Of a DNA stretch of 64,000 nt, positions 55,844-63,695 are shown piece after piece (positions within the stretch are counted from its first letter, which is position 1; each line of letters begins with the position of its first letter). Origin of the DNA: Bryobacter aggregatus MPL3 (GTDB lineage: Bacteria; Acidobacteriota; Terriglobia; Bryobacterales; Bryobacteraceae); NCBI RefSeq assembly GCF_000702445.1, contig NZ_JNIF01000003.1, positions 3,410,001-3,474,000 on the forward strand, given 5' to 3'. The notes under the pieces are model-generated. The model ran no database searches and was not told the DNA's origin. It was given only the letters and a program-made list of their open reading frames with translations. The translations under genes and the position numbers were made by a program.

Positions 55844-56254
55844 ATGCAAAATCGGAAGATCGTGGAGAAGGCGCTTGCTCACTTTGCTGACCCACTCAGG
55901 CGCGACCAATACTTCGAACTGTATGCCCCTGAGATCGTGCTTCACGGATATGACGGAGTTGGCCCGGGCATCGAGAGCGTCAAGCGCTATTACTCCGCTT
56001 TTTGGGAGGCCTTTCCTGACGCCCGCGTAGCGGCGGACGACATCATCGAGGCTCATGATAAGGTCGTCGTCAGGTTCTCACTGACCGGCACTCACCGCGG
56101 CAGGATCCTCGGAATTGATGGGACGGGCAAGGCGATTCAGGTGACCGGGATGACGATTCTTCGATTCAAGGGGCAGAGATGTGTGGAGCGCTGGAGCGTC
56201 ACCAATTCGCTCGCGCTGGCGAGTCAAATCGGAGCCTTTGCTCTGCCGAAGTAA
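55844..56254 (+). CDS. SnoaL-like / ester cyclase family protein
   Basis: 136 residues of the NTF2-like cone fold: YFELYAPEIVLHGYDGVGPG, IESVKRYYSAFWEAFPDARV, DKVVVRFSLTGTHRGRILGI and ERWSVTNSLAL are typical of SnoaL-like polyketide-cyclase relatives. These small enzymes or ligand-binding proteins have diverse substrates and no pathway is suggested here. A frame open from 55757 exists, but the ATG at 55844 follows AAGGAG and matches the family start. Divergent from the sigma-factor operon. Confidence 0.88.
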   Translation: MQNRKIVEKALAHFADPLRRDQYFELYAPEIVLHGYDGVGPGIESVKRYYSAFWEAFPDARVAADDIIEAHDKVVVRFSLTGTHRGRILGIDGTGKAIQVTGMTILRFKGQRCVERWSVTNSLALASQIGAFALPK

Positions 56255-56361
56255 GAGGGTGGCTTGTCCCGCTTTGAGATGACCTGCACCCGGAGGCGCA
56301 ATCCGTGGTGCAATCTTTTGCTCACCCTGCGTCGTCAGGATCTGGCGGTGAGAATCCGCAT

Positions 56362-56580
56362 CTAGCTGGGGAGCGGATCGGTTGCCCGATCGCTCGCAAA
56401 GGCGCGGCAAGCTAACAGATCTTCCCGCGTCAGTCCAGGATAGTTATCCAGAAGGCTCTGCTCAGATTCGCCGGCGGCGATGAGTTCGAGGAGAAACGCA
56501 ACAGCGAGCCTGGTCTCTTTTCCCACCGGCTTTCCGGCGAGAATGCCAGCATCGACGAGAATCCGATCGTGCCAGCTCAT
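56362..56580 (-). CDS. DUF433 family antitoxin, orphan
   Basis: 72 residues fitting the DUF433 family: ILVDAGILAGKPVGKETRLA, AFLLELIAAGESEQSLLDNY, PGLTREDLLACRAFA. DUF433 proteins are winged-helix antitoxins that neutralise a PIN-like (DUF5615) toxin normally encoded directly downstream. Here the next 107 bp to the SnoaL-like gene hold no such ORF, so this antitoxin is solitary. It may be a relic or a repressor acting elsewhere. Confidence 0.85.
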   Translation of the reverse strand: MSWHDRILVDAGILAGKPVGKETRLAVAFLLELIAAGESEQSLLDNYPGLTREDLLACRAFASDRATDPLPS

Positions 56581-56708
56581 GATTTGCGAATCGCACAGGG
56601 ATGCCCTGTGACTCCGGTGGCTTCCTCACGGGACTTCCTTTACCTTTGGTTGGATCACTTGCCCGGCCTTACGCGTCTCTTTATCGACATCCATCGAAAG
56701 AGGGCACT

Positions 56709-57749
56709 GTGCAAGTTGGTATCGATAGCTTCGTAGCCGTGGTTTCCGATCCGAATACGGGTTTGACGATGAGCCCGATCGAGCGCATCGCGAATCTGAT
56801 GGAAGAGATCGAGGTGGCCGATCAGGCGGGGATTGATTCGTTCGGTGTTGGGGAACACCATCGGCGGGAGTTTCTCGATTCCGCTCCGACGATTCTGCTG
56901 GCGGGGGCTGCTGCGCGGACCCGGCGGATCCGGCTGAATAGCGCCGTTACCGTATTGAGCGCCGATGATCCGGTGCGGGTGTATCAGGACTTTGCGACGC
57001 TGGATTTGCTGTCGAAAGGGCGCGCGGAGTTGGTAGTGGGACGGGGTTCCTTTGTCGAGGCTTATCCGCTGTTTGGATTGGCGATTGAGGATTACGATTC
57101 GCTGTTTGCTGAGAAGCTGGATTTGCTGCTGGAGATCCGCAAGAACACGAATGTCCATTGGTCCGGGCAGCACCGGGCTCCGCTGACCGGCCAGGGTGTG
57201 TATCCGAGGCCGTTGCAGGAGGAGTTGCCGATCTGGCTGGGCGTGGGTGGGACGCCGCAATCATTTGTGCGGGCGGGGATCTTGGGGCTACCGCTGATGG
57301 TGGCTATTATCGGCGGCGAGCCACATCGCTTTCGTCCGTTGATTGATTTGTACCGGGAGGCGGGACGGCAGGCCGGGCATGCCCCGGATGCCTTGAAAGT
57401 GGGGGTGCATGTGCCGGGTTTTGTCGGAAAGACTTCGCAGCGGGCGGCGGATGATTTCTTTCCGGGCTTTGCGCATTTGTTCACCACGATTGGCAAAGAA
57501 CGGGGCTGGCCCCCGACGACCCGGGCGCAGTTTGAGGCGGGACGATCGCCGCAGGGCGCGCTGTTTATCGGGAGCCCGGCGGAAGTAGCAGAGAAGATCC
57601 TGCGCGTGGATGAGGCGCTGGGCGGGTTGGCGCGCATTAGTTTTCAGATGACCAATGTCATGCTGCCGCACCAGACGATGCTGCGGGGGATTGAGTTGCT
57701 GGCGACGAAGGTGGCCCCGGTGGTTCAGGCCGCCTTGCGCCGGGAATAG
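56709..57749 (+). CDS. LLM-class flavin-dependent oxidoreductase (Atu2307/SP_0267-like)
   Basis: 346-residue luciferase-like monooxygenase. Family segments: VGIDSFVAVVSDPNTG, GIDSFGVGEHHRREFLDSAP, RIRLNSAVTVLSADDPVRVY and KGRAELVVGRGSFVEAYPLF. It belongs to a different subgroup from the LLM enzyme at 43747. The frame is open from 56601 but the GTG at 56709, after AGAGGG, gives the proper family N-terminus. Substrate unknown. Convergent with the APC permease with a 25-bp overlap at the 3' ends. Confidence 0.9.
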   Translation: MQVGIDSFVAVVSDPNTGLTMSPIERIANLMEEIEVADQAGIDSFGVGEHHRREFLDSAPTILLAGAAARTRRIRLNSAVTVLSADDPVRVYQDFATLDLLSKGRAELVVGRGSFVEAYPLFGLAIEDYDSLFAEKLDLLLEIRKNTNVHWSGQHRAPLTGQGVYPRPLQEELPIWLGVGGTPQSFVRAGILGLPLMVAIIGGEPHRFRPLIDLYREAGRQAGHAPDALKVGVHVPGFVGKTSQRAADDFFPGFAHLFTTIGKERGWPPTTRAQFEAGRSPQGALFIGSPAEVAEKILRVDEALGGLARISFQMTNVMLPHQTMLRGIELLATKVAPVVQAALRRE

Positions 57750-58987
57750 AGATACCAGAGGATGCCGACGGCAAGCCAGCCTGCACCGTATAGCTTGGAC
57801 GGGATGGCCAGGTTCCACCAGAGGAAGGCGCAGATGAGGAAGCCGCCGAGAGCGGCGAGCTTTGCCGGAATGGAACCGCTGCGTTTGAAGGCGGCCAGAT
57901 TCACTCCCATGAAGCCGATGAAAGCTCCGAAGTTCAGCAACTCGGCGCCGCTTTGGTAGGAGAGAACGAAGCTTCCGACCAAGGCGGTGCTGCCGATGAG
58001 GATCACGTTTCTGGCGGGGATGTTGCTGGTGGGGTGGAGGTAGGAGAAGAAGCCGGTGGGGAGCCTGCCGTCCCTGCCCATGCCATACATCAATCGCGCC
58101 CCGGCAAGAACGCCGCCTGCGCCGCTGCCGACGGTGGCGAGGATCAGTGTGAGGTTGACGATCTGGAAGAGCCAGGGGCCACCGGCGCGGCCTGCAATGT
58201 GGACATAGGCGGTGTCGATGTCGGGGAGGGGTTCGCCGTAGGGCCAGACGATTTGCGCCGCGTAGGCTTCGATCGCGCTGAGGATGCCGATGATCAGGCA
58301 GACGAGCACCGTGCCACGGAGGATGTTGCGCTTGGCGTCGATGACCTCTTCGCCTAAGGTAGAGATGCCGTCGAAGCCGATGTAGGTGAGCACGGCGAGG
58401 CTGGTTCCGGCGGAGATGGCGGAGAGGGAGAAAGTGGCGGGGTCGTAGAAGGGGCGGGTCCAGGAGACGACGGGTTGGGCGAGCGCGTAGCGAGCGGAAC
58501 AGTAGAGCATGGCGAGGATGACCAGGCCCATGAGCCCGGTGAGGATTTGGTTGGTGCGCGCGGTGGCCTGGATGTTGCGCAGATTGAGCCATGTGAAGAT
58601 GCCGGCAAAGGCGATGCGCCAGAGCTCTTCGGGGACGCCGGCGAAGATGTTGGTCATCGCGCGGGCGCACCAGATGGTGCAGATGACGGGGTTCAGCACG
58701 TAGTCCATGAGCATGGACCAGCCGGCGAGGAAGCCGAAGGTGGGATGGATTTCTTTACCGACGTAGGTGTAGGCCGAGCCCGCCTGTGGGTAGAGTGCGG
58801 CCATTCGCCCGTAGGAGAAGGCCGTGAGCATCATGCCGAGCATGGCAATGAGAATGGTGGTGACGACGTGGCCCTTGGCGGTTTCATGCACGACTCCGAA
58901 GAGCGGCATGGGCGCGGTGGGCTGGATCATGACGATGCCGGTGAAGACCAGGGCAGAGAGTGAGAGACTACGGCGGAGTGCTGGCAA
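57725..58987 (-). CDS. APC family amino acid permease
   Basis: 420-residue inner-membrane transporter with about 12 helices. Family patterns: LVFTGIVMIQPTAPMPLFGV in helix 1, YPQAGSAYTYVGKEIHP after helix 2, LTYIGFDGISTLGEEVIDAK around helix 6, and GVLAGARLMYGMGRDGRLP. It likely moves amino acids or polyamines by proton symport or exchange. The start is taken as the TTG at 58987 (LPALRRSLSLSALVF), 20 bp after the stop of the cyclase-like gene; upstream frame is antisense to coding sequence. Probably co-transcribed with the cyclase-like gene. Confidence 0.85.
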   Translation of the reverse strand: MPALRRSLSLSALVFTGIVMIQPTAPMPLFGVVHETAKGHVVTTILIAMLGMMLTAFSYGRMAALYPQAGSAYTYVGKEIHPTFGFLAGWSMLMDYVLNPVICTIWCARAMTNIFAGVPEELWRIAFAGIFTWLNLRNIQATARTNQILTGLMGLVILAMLYCSARYALAQPVVSWTRPFYDPATFSLSAISAGTSLAVLTYIGFDGISTLGEEVIDAKRNILRGTVLVCLIIGILSAIEAYAAQIVWPYGEPLPDIDTAYVHIAGRAGGPWLFQIVNLTLILATVGSGAGGVLAGARLMYGMGRDGRLPTGFFSYLHPTSNIPARNVILIGSTALVGSFVLSYQSGAELLNFGAFIGFMGVNLAAFKRSGSIPAKLAALGGFLICAFLWWNLAIPSKLYGAGWLAVGILWYLYSRRKAA

Positions 58988-59007
58988 TGTTCTAGTGTAT
59001 GCCTGCT

Positions 59008-60720
59008 TTATTTGGCGAAACGGAAGTCTCCCATCGGATTGGCATTGTGGAAGTGCTGGAGCCCGTCCCAGCCGTTGACGTAGCCGACGCCGTTGGTGTT
59101 GCTGACGCCTTTGACGGCGACGAGGAGTTTTTCGGAATCCCAGTCCTTGCCAGGATGCCAACCAGGCTTGGCGCCTTTGCCGAGGATGTCGAAGTTCTCC
59201 TTGAGCTTTTTGAAGAAGCCTGCGGTGCCGGCGCGACCGCCGTGCTGGAAGACATCGTAGCCTTTGGGATAGTTCACGCTTTTGAAGAACTGATTGAAGA
59301 AGCTTTCGAGCTCGGCGGAGTCGCTGCCGCCACGGTAGACGCCGGCCTGCGCGGCGGGACCGACGTTGAAGCCGGGAGGGCCAAAGACACCGTTGGCCAA
59401 GCGGCGCTGGATGGAGACGATGTCGATGTCGCCGATGTAGGCGCAACCTTTGGCGTCGACGAGCACGAAGGAATCGCCCATGTCGACGAGGAAGTGGTCG
59501 AGCAGACGTTCGCCGTCGTCGATGCCCGCGGCGTTGAAGTCCTGGATGACCTGGTAGATCTTGGGGGGATTGGGGAAGCGTCCCGTGAGGTTTTCGAGGA
59601 AGCGGAGCTGGAAGCCGGAGGGGAGATGGGCTTGGGAGACGGGGCGTAGTTTTTCGATGACGTTCGCGTAGGTGAAGTCGAGCTTGAGGATGCCGACGAG
59701 GCCATTGCAGCTTTGGCTCCTCTTGAGTGTTTTCCACTTGATCCACATGGGCTTGGAGAGGATGCGGGTGCCGGCTTTCTGGGCCCAACGGAGCCAGCGG
59801 AGCCGTTCGGGATTGCAGGCGCGGACGACAAAGTAATAGCCTTGCTCGGCGAGACGTTGGAAGGCTTTCAGTTCCTCGGGGAGGATTCCCATTTCTTCCG
59901 CAACGGCAGGGCCGAGCGAACGGATCCAGCCGGCGTTGTGGAGCGGCTTGAGAAGGCCGTTGATTTCTTTGGCGGCAGGGACTGCTCTGGTGGTGCCCTG
60001 GAGGCCGAGTTGGAGGCCGGTATCGGCGGCATTGCCGCGCCGGAGTGCTTTGATGGAGAACTTGAGCCAGCGATCGAGGAATTCGAGTTCGGTGGTGAGG
60101 AAGCTGAGGCGCTGGATGACGCGGGCGTTCTTGGCGGCGTTGGCTGCTTTGCCGATGACGGGGATGAGTCCGAGGAGGTTGAAGGTGCAGCCGAGATAAT
60201 CGCCCATGCGGGAGGCCTGGACGGCGGCGGGGAAGTTCATCAGTCCGGTGGGGTCGACCATGGCGGCGACGTCAAGGCCGAGCATGATGCAGATTTCATG
60301 GAACTCCTTTTGCATGTCTTCGGCCTGCTGCTTGACCTCGCCGATGAGGGCGGCGGTGGCGATGGGAGCCCAGGTGCCGCGCGCCTCGGGGCCGCTGACC
60401 TCGAGTTGTTTCGCCCAGAAGTCTCCGAGGTGGAATTGCTTCAGCCAGAAGGAGGGGGTGCTGTTGACGTCGGGCGGGAACTTGATGTGACTCAGACGGA
60501 AGGCGACGAGGCTGCCGTCCTTGGTGTAGAAGTCATTCATGCCCTCGACCGCCGAGCCCCAACTCTCTTTGAATGTGCCGCGTTGCCAGTTGGGATCTTT
60601 GCCAAAGGCGGCTGGGGACGAGGCATTGATCAGCCGCCATTCGCGCTGTTCCGTGATGAGGAGACAGAAGGAAAACTGGGTGTAGGTGACTTCGAGATAG
60701 AAATGACGATTGTCGGCCAT
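59008..60720 (-). CDS. Large protein with putative edema-factor/ExoY-like nucleotidyl cyclase domain
   Basis: 570 residues with no signal peptide. Residues 155-200 (DPTGLMNFPAAVQAS, GDYLGCTFNLLGLIPVIGKA) resemble the linker that precedes toxin domains in polymorphic toxins. From about residue 280 the order of motifs follows anthrax edema factor and ExoY: VVRACN with Arg300/Asn303, LSKPMWIKWK with Lys323 and Lys328/330, NGLVGILKLD, then GDIDI with Asp431/Asp433 and DVFQHGG with His493. In edema factor the matching residues are R329, K346, K353, D491/D493 and H577; the later Asn is not evident here. The C-terminus is Gly/Asn-rich. Activity, if any, would make cyclic nucleotide in a target cell. 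Family assignment is by eye and unproven. Confidence 0.5.
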   Translation of the reverse strand: MADNRHFYLEVTYTQFSFCLLITEQREWRLINASSPAAFGKDPNWQRGTFKESWGSAVEGMNDFYTKDGSLVAFRLSHIKFPPDVNSTPSFWLKQFHLGDFWAKQLEVSGPEARGTWAPIATAALIGEVKQQAEDMQKEFHEICIMLGLDVAAMVDPTGLMNFPAAVQASRMGDYLGCTFNLLGLIPVIGKAANAAKNARVIQRLSFLTTELEFLDRWLKFSIKALRRGNAADTGLQLGLQGTTRAVPAAKEINGLLKPLHNAGWIRSLGPAVAEEMGILPEELKAFQRLAEQGYYFVVRACNPERLRWLRWAQKAGTRILSKPMWIKWKTLKRSQSCNGLVGILKLDFTYANVIEKLRPVSQAHLPSGFQLRFLENLTGRFPNPPKIYQVIQDFNAAGIDDGERLLDHFLVDMGDSFVLVDAKGCAYIGDIDIVSIQRRLANGVFGPPGFNVGPAAQAGVYRGGSDSAELESFFNQFFKSVNYPKGYDVFQHGGRAGTAGFFKKLKENFDILGKGAKPGWHPGKDWDSEKLLVAVKGVSNTNGVGYVNGWDGLQHFHNANPMGDFRFAK

Positions 60721-60778
60721 GGTGTTCTAGTTGAAGCAGCGTAAAGCGGGGGGAAATCGCGTCAGCTACCTTGGGAGG

Positions 60779-61831
60779 ATGGGGACGAAATCCACGGGCT
60801 GGCGGGAGAGACTGCGGAGCCGCTGGGAAGAGGGGATTCGCCATAAGGTCACACCACTGGGCGCGATGATGGTGGCGCTGCTGCTGGCGAGTGGTGTGCT
60901 TTCGTTCACCACCTCGCAGAATGTGTTTTTTCTGCTGTTTAGTTTGCTGCTGGCTTCGATTTTGATTTCGAGCTTTGTGAATCGTTTGATGCTGGCGGGG
61001 CTGGAAGTTCGGCTTGATTTGCCGCCGCATCCTTTGGCGAAAGAGCCGCTGGCCTGCCAGTTGACGCTGGAGAATCGCAAAAGCTGGTTGGCTAGCTTTG
61101 CCCTGGAGGTGGTTGTGCCGGGAGGCGCACGCTTCTCTGTGCCTTGTGTGCCTGGAAACAAGACGGTGGTTCTCGGTGTGACGATGCATTGGGAGCAGCG
61201 GGGCATTCCGGCGCCTGTGATGGTGGAGTTGTCGACTCGCTTTCCGTTCGGGTTCAGTGTGCGGCGGGCGCGCGTGTTGGCTCCAGTGAGCCGGGCTGTT
61301 TATCCCTCCATCGCCGGGCAGCCCGGGTTCGATGAGATTCTGGCTGCGGTGGCGCAGCGAGCGGCGGGTATGTCCGGACCGAACGATCCGGAATTCAGCC
61401 ATCTGCGGGAGTATGTGGACGGGGACGACTGGCGGCGGATTGCCTGGGGGAAGAGTGCCCGGGGCGGGGATTGGATTGTGAAGGCGACACAATCGCATTC
61501 GGACGAATTGTTGCGGCTGTGGTTTGATTGCGGGTCGCCGGAATTGGAACGGCTGGTGGAAGTGGCCGCCTTTCTGGTGTGGCAGTTGAGCTTTCAGCAG
61601 GCGAAGTTTGTGTTTCAGGCGGGAGGGGCCGAAATCGCGGTTTTGGACCGGAACGACGCATATACTGTTCTTAAGCTTCTTGCAGTTGTGAAGCAAGAAG
61701 CTGCCGAAGTTCCCTACGATGATTCGAATCTTTTTATCCTTAGTCTGCGCAGCGGGTATTTGCATTTGCCAGGAGCCGGTGGAGGCGCCCAAAACGGTGC
61801 CGCCGGTGCGGACGAGCGTCACGGTTTTTGA
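60779..61831 (+). CDS. DUF58 family protein
   Basis: About 350 residues. Two N-terminal transmembrane helices (LGAMMVALLLASGVLSF and NVFFLLFSLLLASILISSF), an extracytoplasmic beta-region, and the DUF58 core REYVDGDDWRRIAWGKSARG. DUF58 proteins usually sit beside a MoxR ATPase and a transglutaminase, none of which is here. The frame is open from a TTG at 60731; the ATG at 60779 is chosen although its GGGAGG is very close. The last 113 bp overlap the downstream TonB receptor gene in another frame, and the sequence after VPYDDSNLFIL lacks family features, so the original stop may have been lost. Confidence 0.8.
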   Translation: MGTKSTGWRERLRSRWEEGIRHKVTPLGAMMVALLLASGVLSFTTSQNVFFLLFSLLLASILISSFVNRLMLAGLEVRLDLPPHPLAKEPLACQLTLENRKSWLASFALEVVVPGGARFSVPCVPGNKTVVLGVTMHWEQRGIPAPVMVELSTRFPFGFSVRRARVLAPVSRAVYPSIAGQPGFDEILAAVAQRAAGMSGPNDPEFSHLREYVDGDDWRRIAWGKSARGGDWIVKATQSHSDELLRLWFDCGSPELERLVEVAAFLVWQLSFQQAKFVFQAGGAEIAVLDRNDAYTVLKLLAVVKQEAAEVPYDDSNLFILSLRSGYLHLPGAGGGAQNGAAGADERHGF

Positions 61832-63653
61832 GCGAATCGAGCAGGAAAGCCCAGCGGCCATTTCGACGCTGGACAAGCTGGACATCGAAAAAGCGCCGGG
61901 GGTGAATCTCGATGACCGGCTGCGGATGGTGCCGGGATTCTCTTTGTTTCGGCGGAATTCGAGCATCACGGCGAACCCGACGACGCAGGGGGTTTCTTTG
62001 CGCGGCGTCGGATCGACCGGAGCAAGCCGGACCCTGGTGCTGTGGGATGGGGTGCCGCTCAATGATCCGTTTGGCGGCTGGATCTATTGGACACGAGTGC
62101 CTGCTGAGGAGATTGAGCGCTCGGAGGTGACGCGCGGGGCAACGACCAGCCTGTTTGGCGACCGGACCATGTCGGGGAGTGTGGCTTTGTTCACACGGCC
62201 GGCGGAGCCGCTGCGGCTCAGCATCGGGATGGAGGGCGGCAATCTGGGTACGGTGCAGCCGTCGGCGGGATTCTCGCATGTGGTGGGAAAATTTGGCTTT
62301 AGCGGATTCTTCCGGGCTTTTGATACGGACGGATATCTGATTGTGCCGAAGGAGCGGGCCGGGAGCGTGGATACGCCCGCAAATGTGCGTTTTGCGGCGG
62401 GTGCTTTTAAGACCGATTATTCGACGGCCGTGCAGCGATTGAGCCTCAAAATCGATATTCTGGCCGAGGAGCGGGCGAATGGGACGCCGCTGCAGACGAA
62501 TTCGACCGGTTTGGGGACCTTGAGCGGCAACTATTCGCGGGATTTTGGGACGATGAGCTTGGGGTTGACCGGCTATCACTCGCGTGAGCAATACCACCAG
62601 AGCTTTTCGACGATTGCGGCGGATCGGAATAGCGAGCGACTGACGAGTTTTCAGAGTGTTCCTTCGACCGCATTTGGCGGTGGGGGATATCTGAAGGGGC
62701 GGCCGGGACGCTTCAATTGGACGGTGGGCTCCGATGTGCAGAATGTCGATGGAGTCAGCAATGAAACGGTGATCACGAATGGTTTGCCGTCGGGATTGCG
62801 CACGGGCGGTGGAACGCAGACGCAGCGCGGTATCTTTGCGCAGGGCGATGCGCGCTTTGGCAAGTTGCAGGTGTTCTTCGGGTCGCGCGAGCAATTTGCG
62901 GGCCGGGCGGGGAACTTCTATCAGCCTTCGGCGGGTCTGGCCTATGGCAAGGGGCCGTGGCGGTGGCGGGCGAGTTCTTATCGCAGCTTCCGGGCTCCGA
63001 CCTTGAATGAGTTGTACCGCGAGTTTCGCGCAGGAAATACAACGACGCAGGCGAATGCAAATCTGCGTCCGGAGAAGCTGTGGGCAGTGGAGTCGGGCCT
63101 TGATTATCATGCCGAAAGCTTCACGATTCGCGCCGGGGGCTTTTATCAGGAAGTCTCCGATTTGATTACGAATGTGACGCTTTCGAGCAGCTCGACGGCG
63201 ATCGTCCGGCAGCGGCAGAATGCGGCGGCGGCAACGATTCGGGGCATGGAGGCGGAGCTGGATAAGAGGATTCGCCAGGTGCGTTTCCAGTCGTCGTATT
63301 TGTTTGCCGATTCCCGCTTTGCGACGGGAGAACGAGTGCCGCAGGTGGCCAAGCATCAGGGATCGGCGCAAGCGACCTGGTACCGGAGTGGGAAGTACGG
63401 CACGTTGGTGACGTTGGGGATGCGCAGCACTGGATTGCAGTTTGAAGACGATCGGAACACGTATGCGCAACTGTTGCCAGGCTATGCGCTTTTGCAGCTT
63501 TCGGTGCGGCAGGAGTTGCGAAAAGGGCTGGCGGCGACGCTGGGGATGGAGAATCTGGCGGGGCGGCGGATCTTGACTGGTTATACGCCGTTTCCGCAGA
63601 CGGGCGGACCGCTGATGTTTCGCGTGGGCTTGCGTTGGGACGGTCGAATTTAA
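61719..63653 (+). CDS. TonB-dependent receptor (BtuB-like size)
   Basis: 644-residue outer-membrane receptor. Signal peptide MIRIFLSLVCAAGICICQ, then a plug domain (APGVNLDDRLRMVPGFSLFR, TQGVSLRGVGSTGASRTLVL, DGVPLNDPFGGWIYWTRVPA, EVTRGATTSLFGDRTMSGSV) and a barrel of about 22 strands ending in FRVGLRWDGRI. The size and plug fit cobalamin or siderophore receptors; the ligand is unknown. There is no carboxypeptidase-regulatory domain, unlike the receptor at 18293. Its start codon lies 113 bp inside the DUF58 gene. An ECF sigma gene follows 42 bp downstream. Confidence 0.92.
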   Translation: MIRIFLSLVCAAGICICQEPVEAPKTVPPVRTSVTVFERIEQESPAAISTLDKLDIEKAPGVNLDDRLRMVPGFSLFRRNSSITANPTTQGVSLRGVGSTGASRTLVLWDGVPLNDPFGGWIYWTRVPAEEIERSEVTRGATTSLFGDRTMSGSVALFTRPAEPLRLSIGMEGGNLGTVQPSAGFSHVVGKFGFSGFFRAFDTDGYLIVPKERAGSVDTPANVRFAAGAFKTDYSTAVQRLSLKIDILAEERANGTPLQTNSTGLGTLSGNYSRDFGTMSLGLTGYHSREQYHQSFSTIAADRNSERLTSFQSVPSTAFGGGGYLKGRPGRFNWTVGSDVQNVDGVSNETVITNGLPSGLRTGGGTQTQRGIFAQGDARFGKLQVFFGSREQFAGRAGNFYQPSAGLAYGKGPWRWRASSYRSFRAPTLNELYREFRAGNTTTQANANLRPEKLWAVESGLDYHAESFTIRAGGFYQEVSDLITNVTLSSSSTAIVRQRQNAAAATIRGMEAELDKRIRQVRFQSSYLFADSRFATGERVPQVAKHQGSAQATWYRSGKYGTLVTLGMRSTGLQFEDDRNTYAQLLPGYALLQLSVRQELRKGLAATLGMENLAGRRILTGYTPFPQTGGPLMFRVGLRWDGRI

Positions 63654-63695
63654 GCGACCATTGTAACGAGCGCGCAAATCGATGCGCCTTCCCTT

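Noticed and set aside
55214-56056. 280-residue version of the DUF6249-like protein
   Set aside because: The first 154 residues are antisense to the SnoaL-like gene and lack helices or a ribosome site.
57725-59788. 687-residue version of the APC permease
   Set aside because: The first ~265 residues are antisense-frame readings of the cyclase-like gene; the permease itself begins near 58987.
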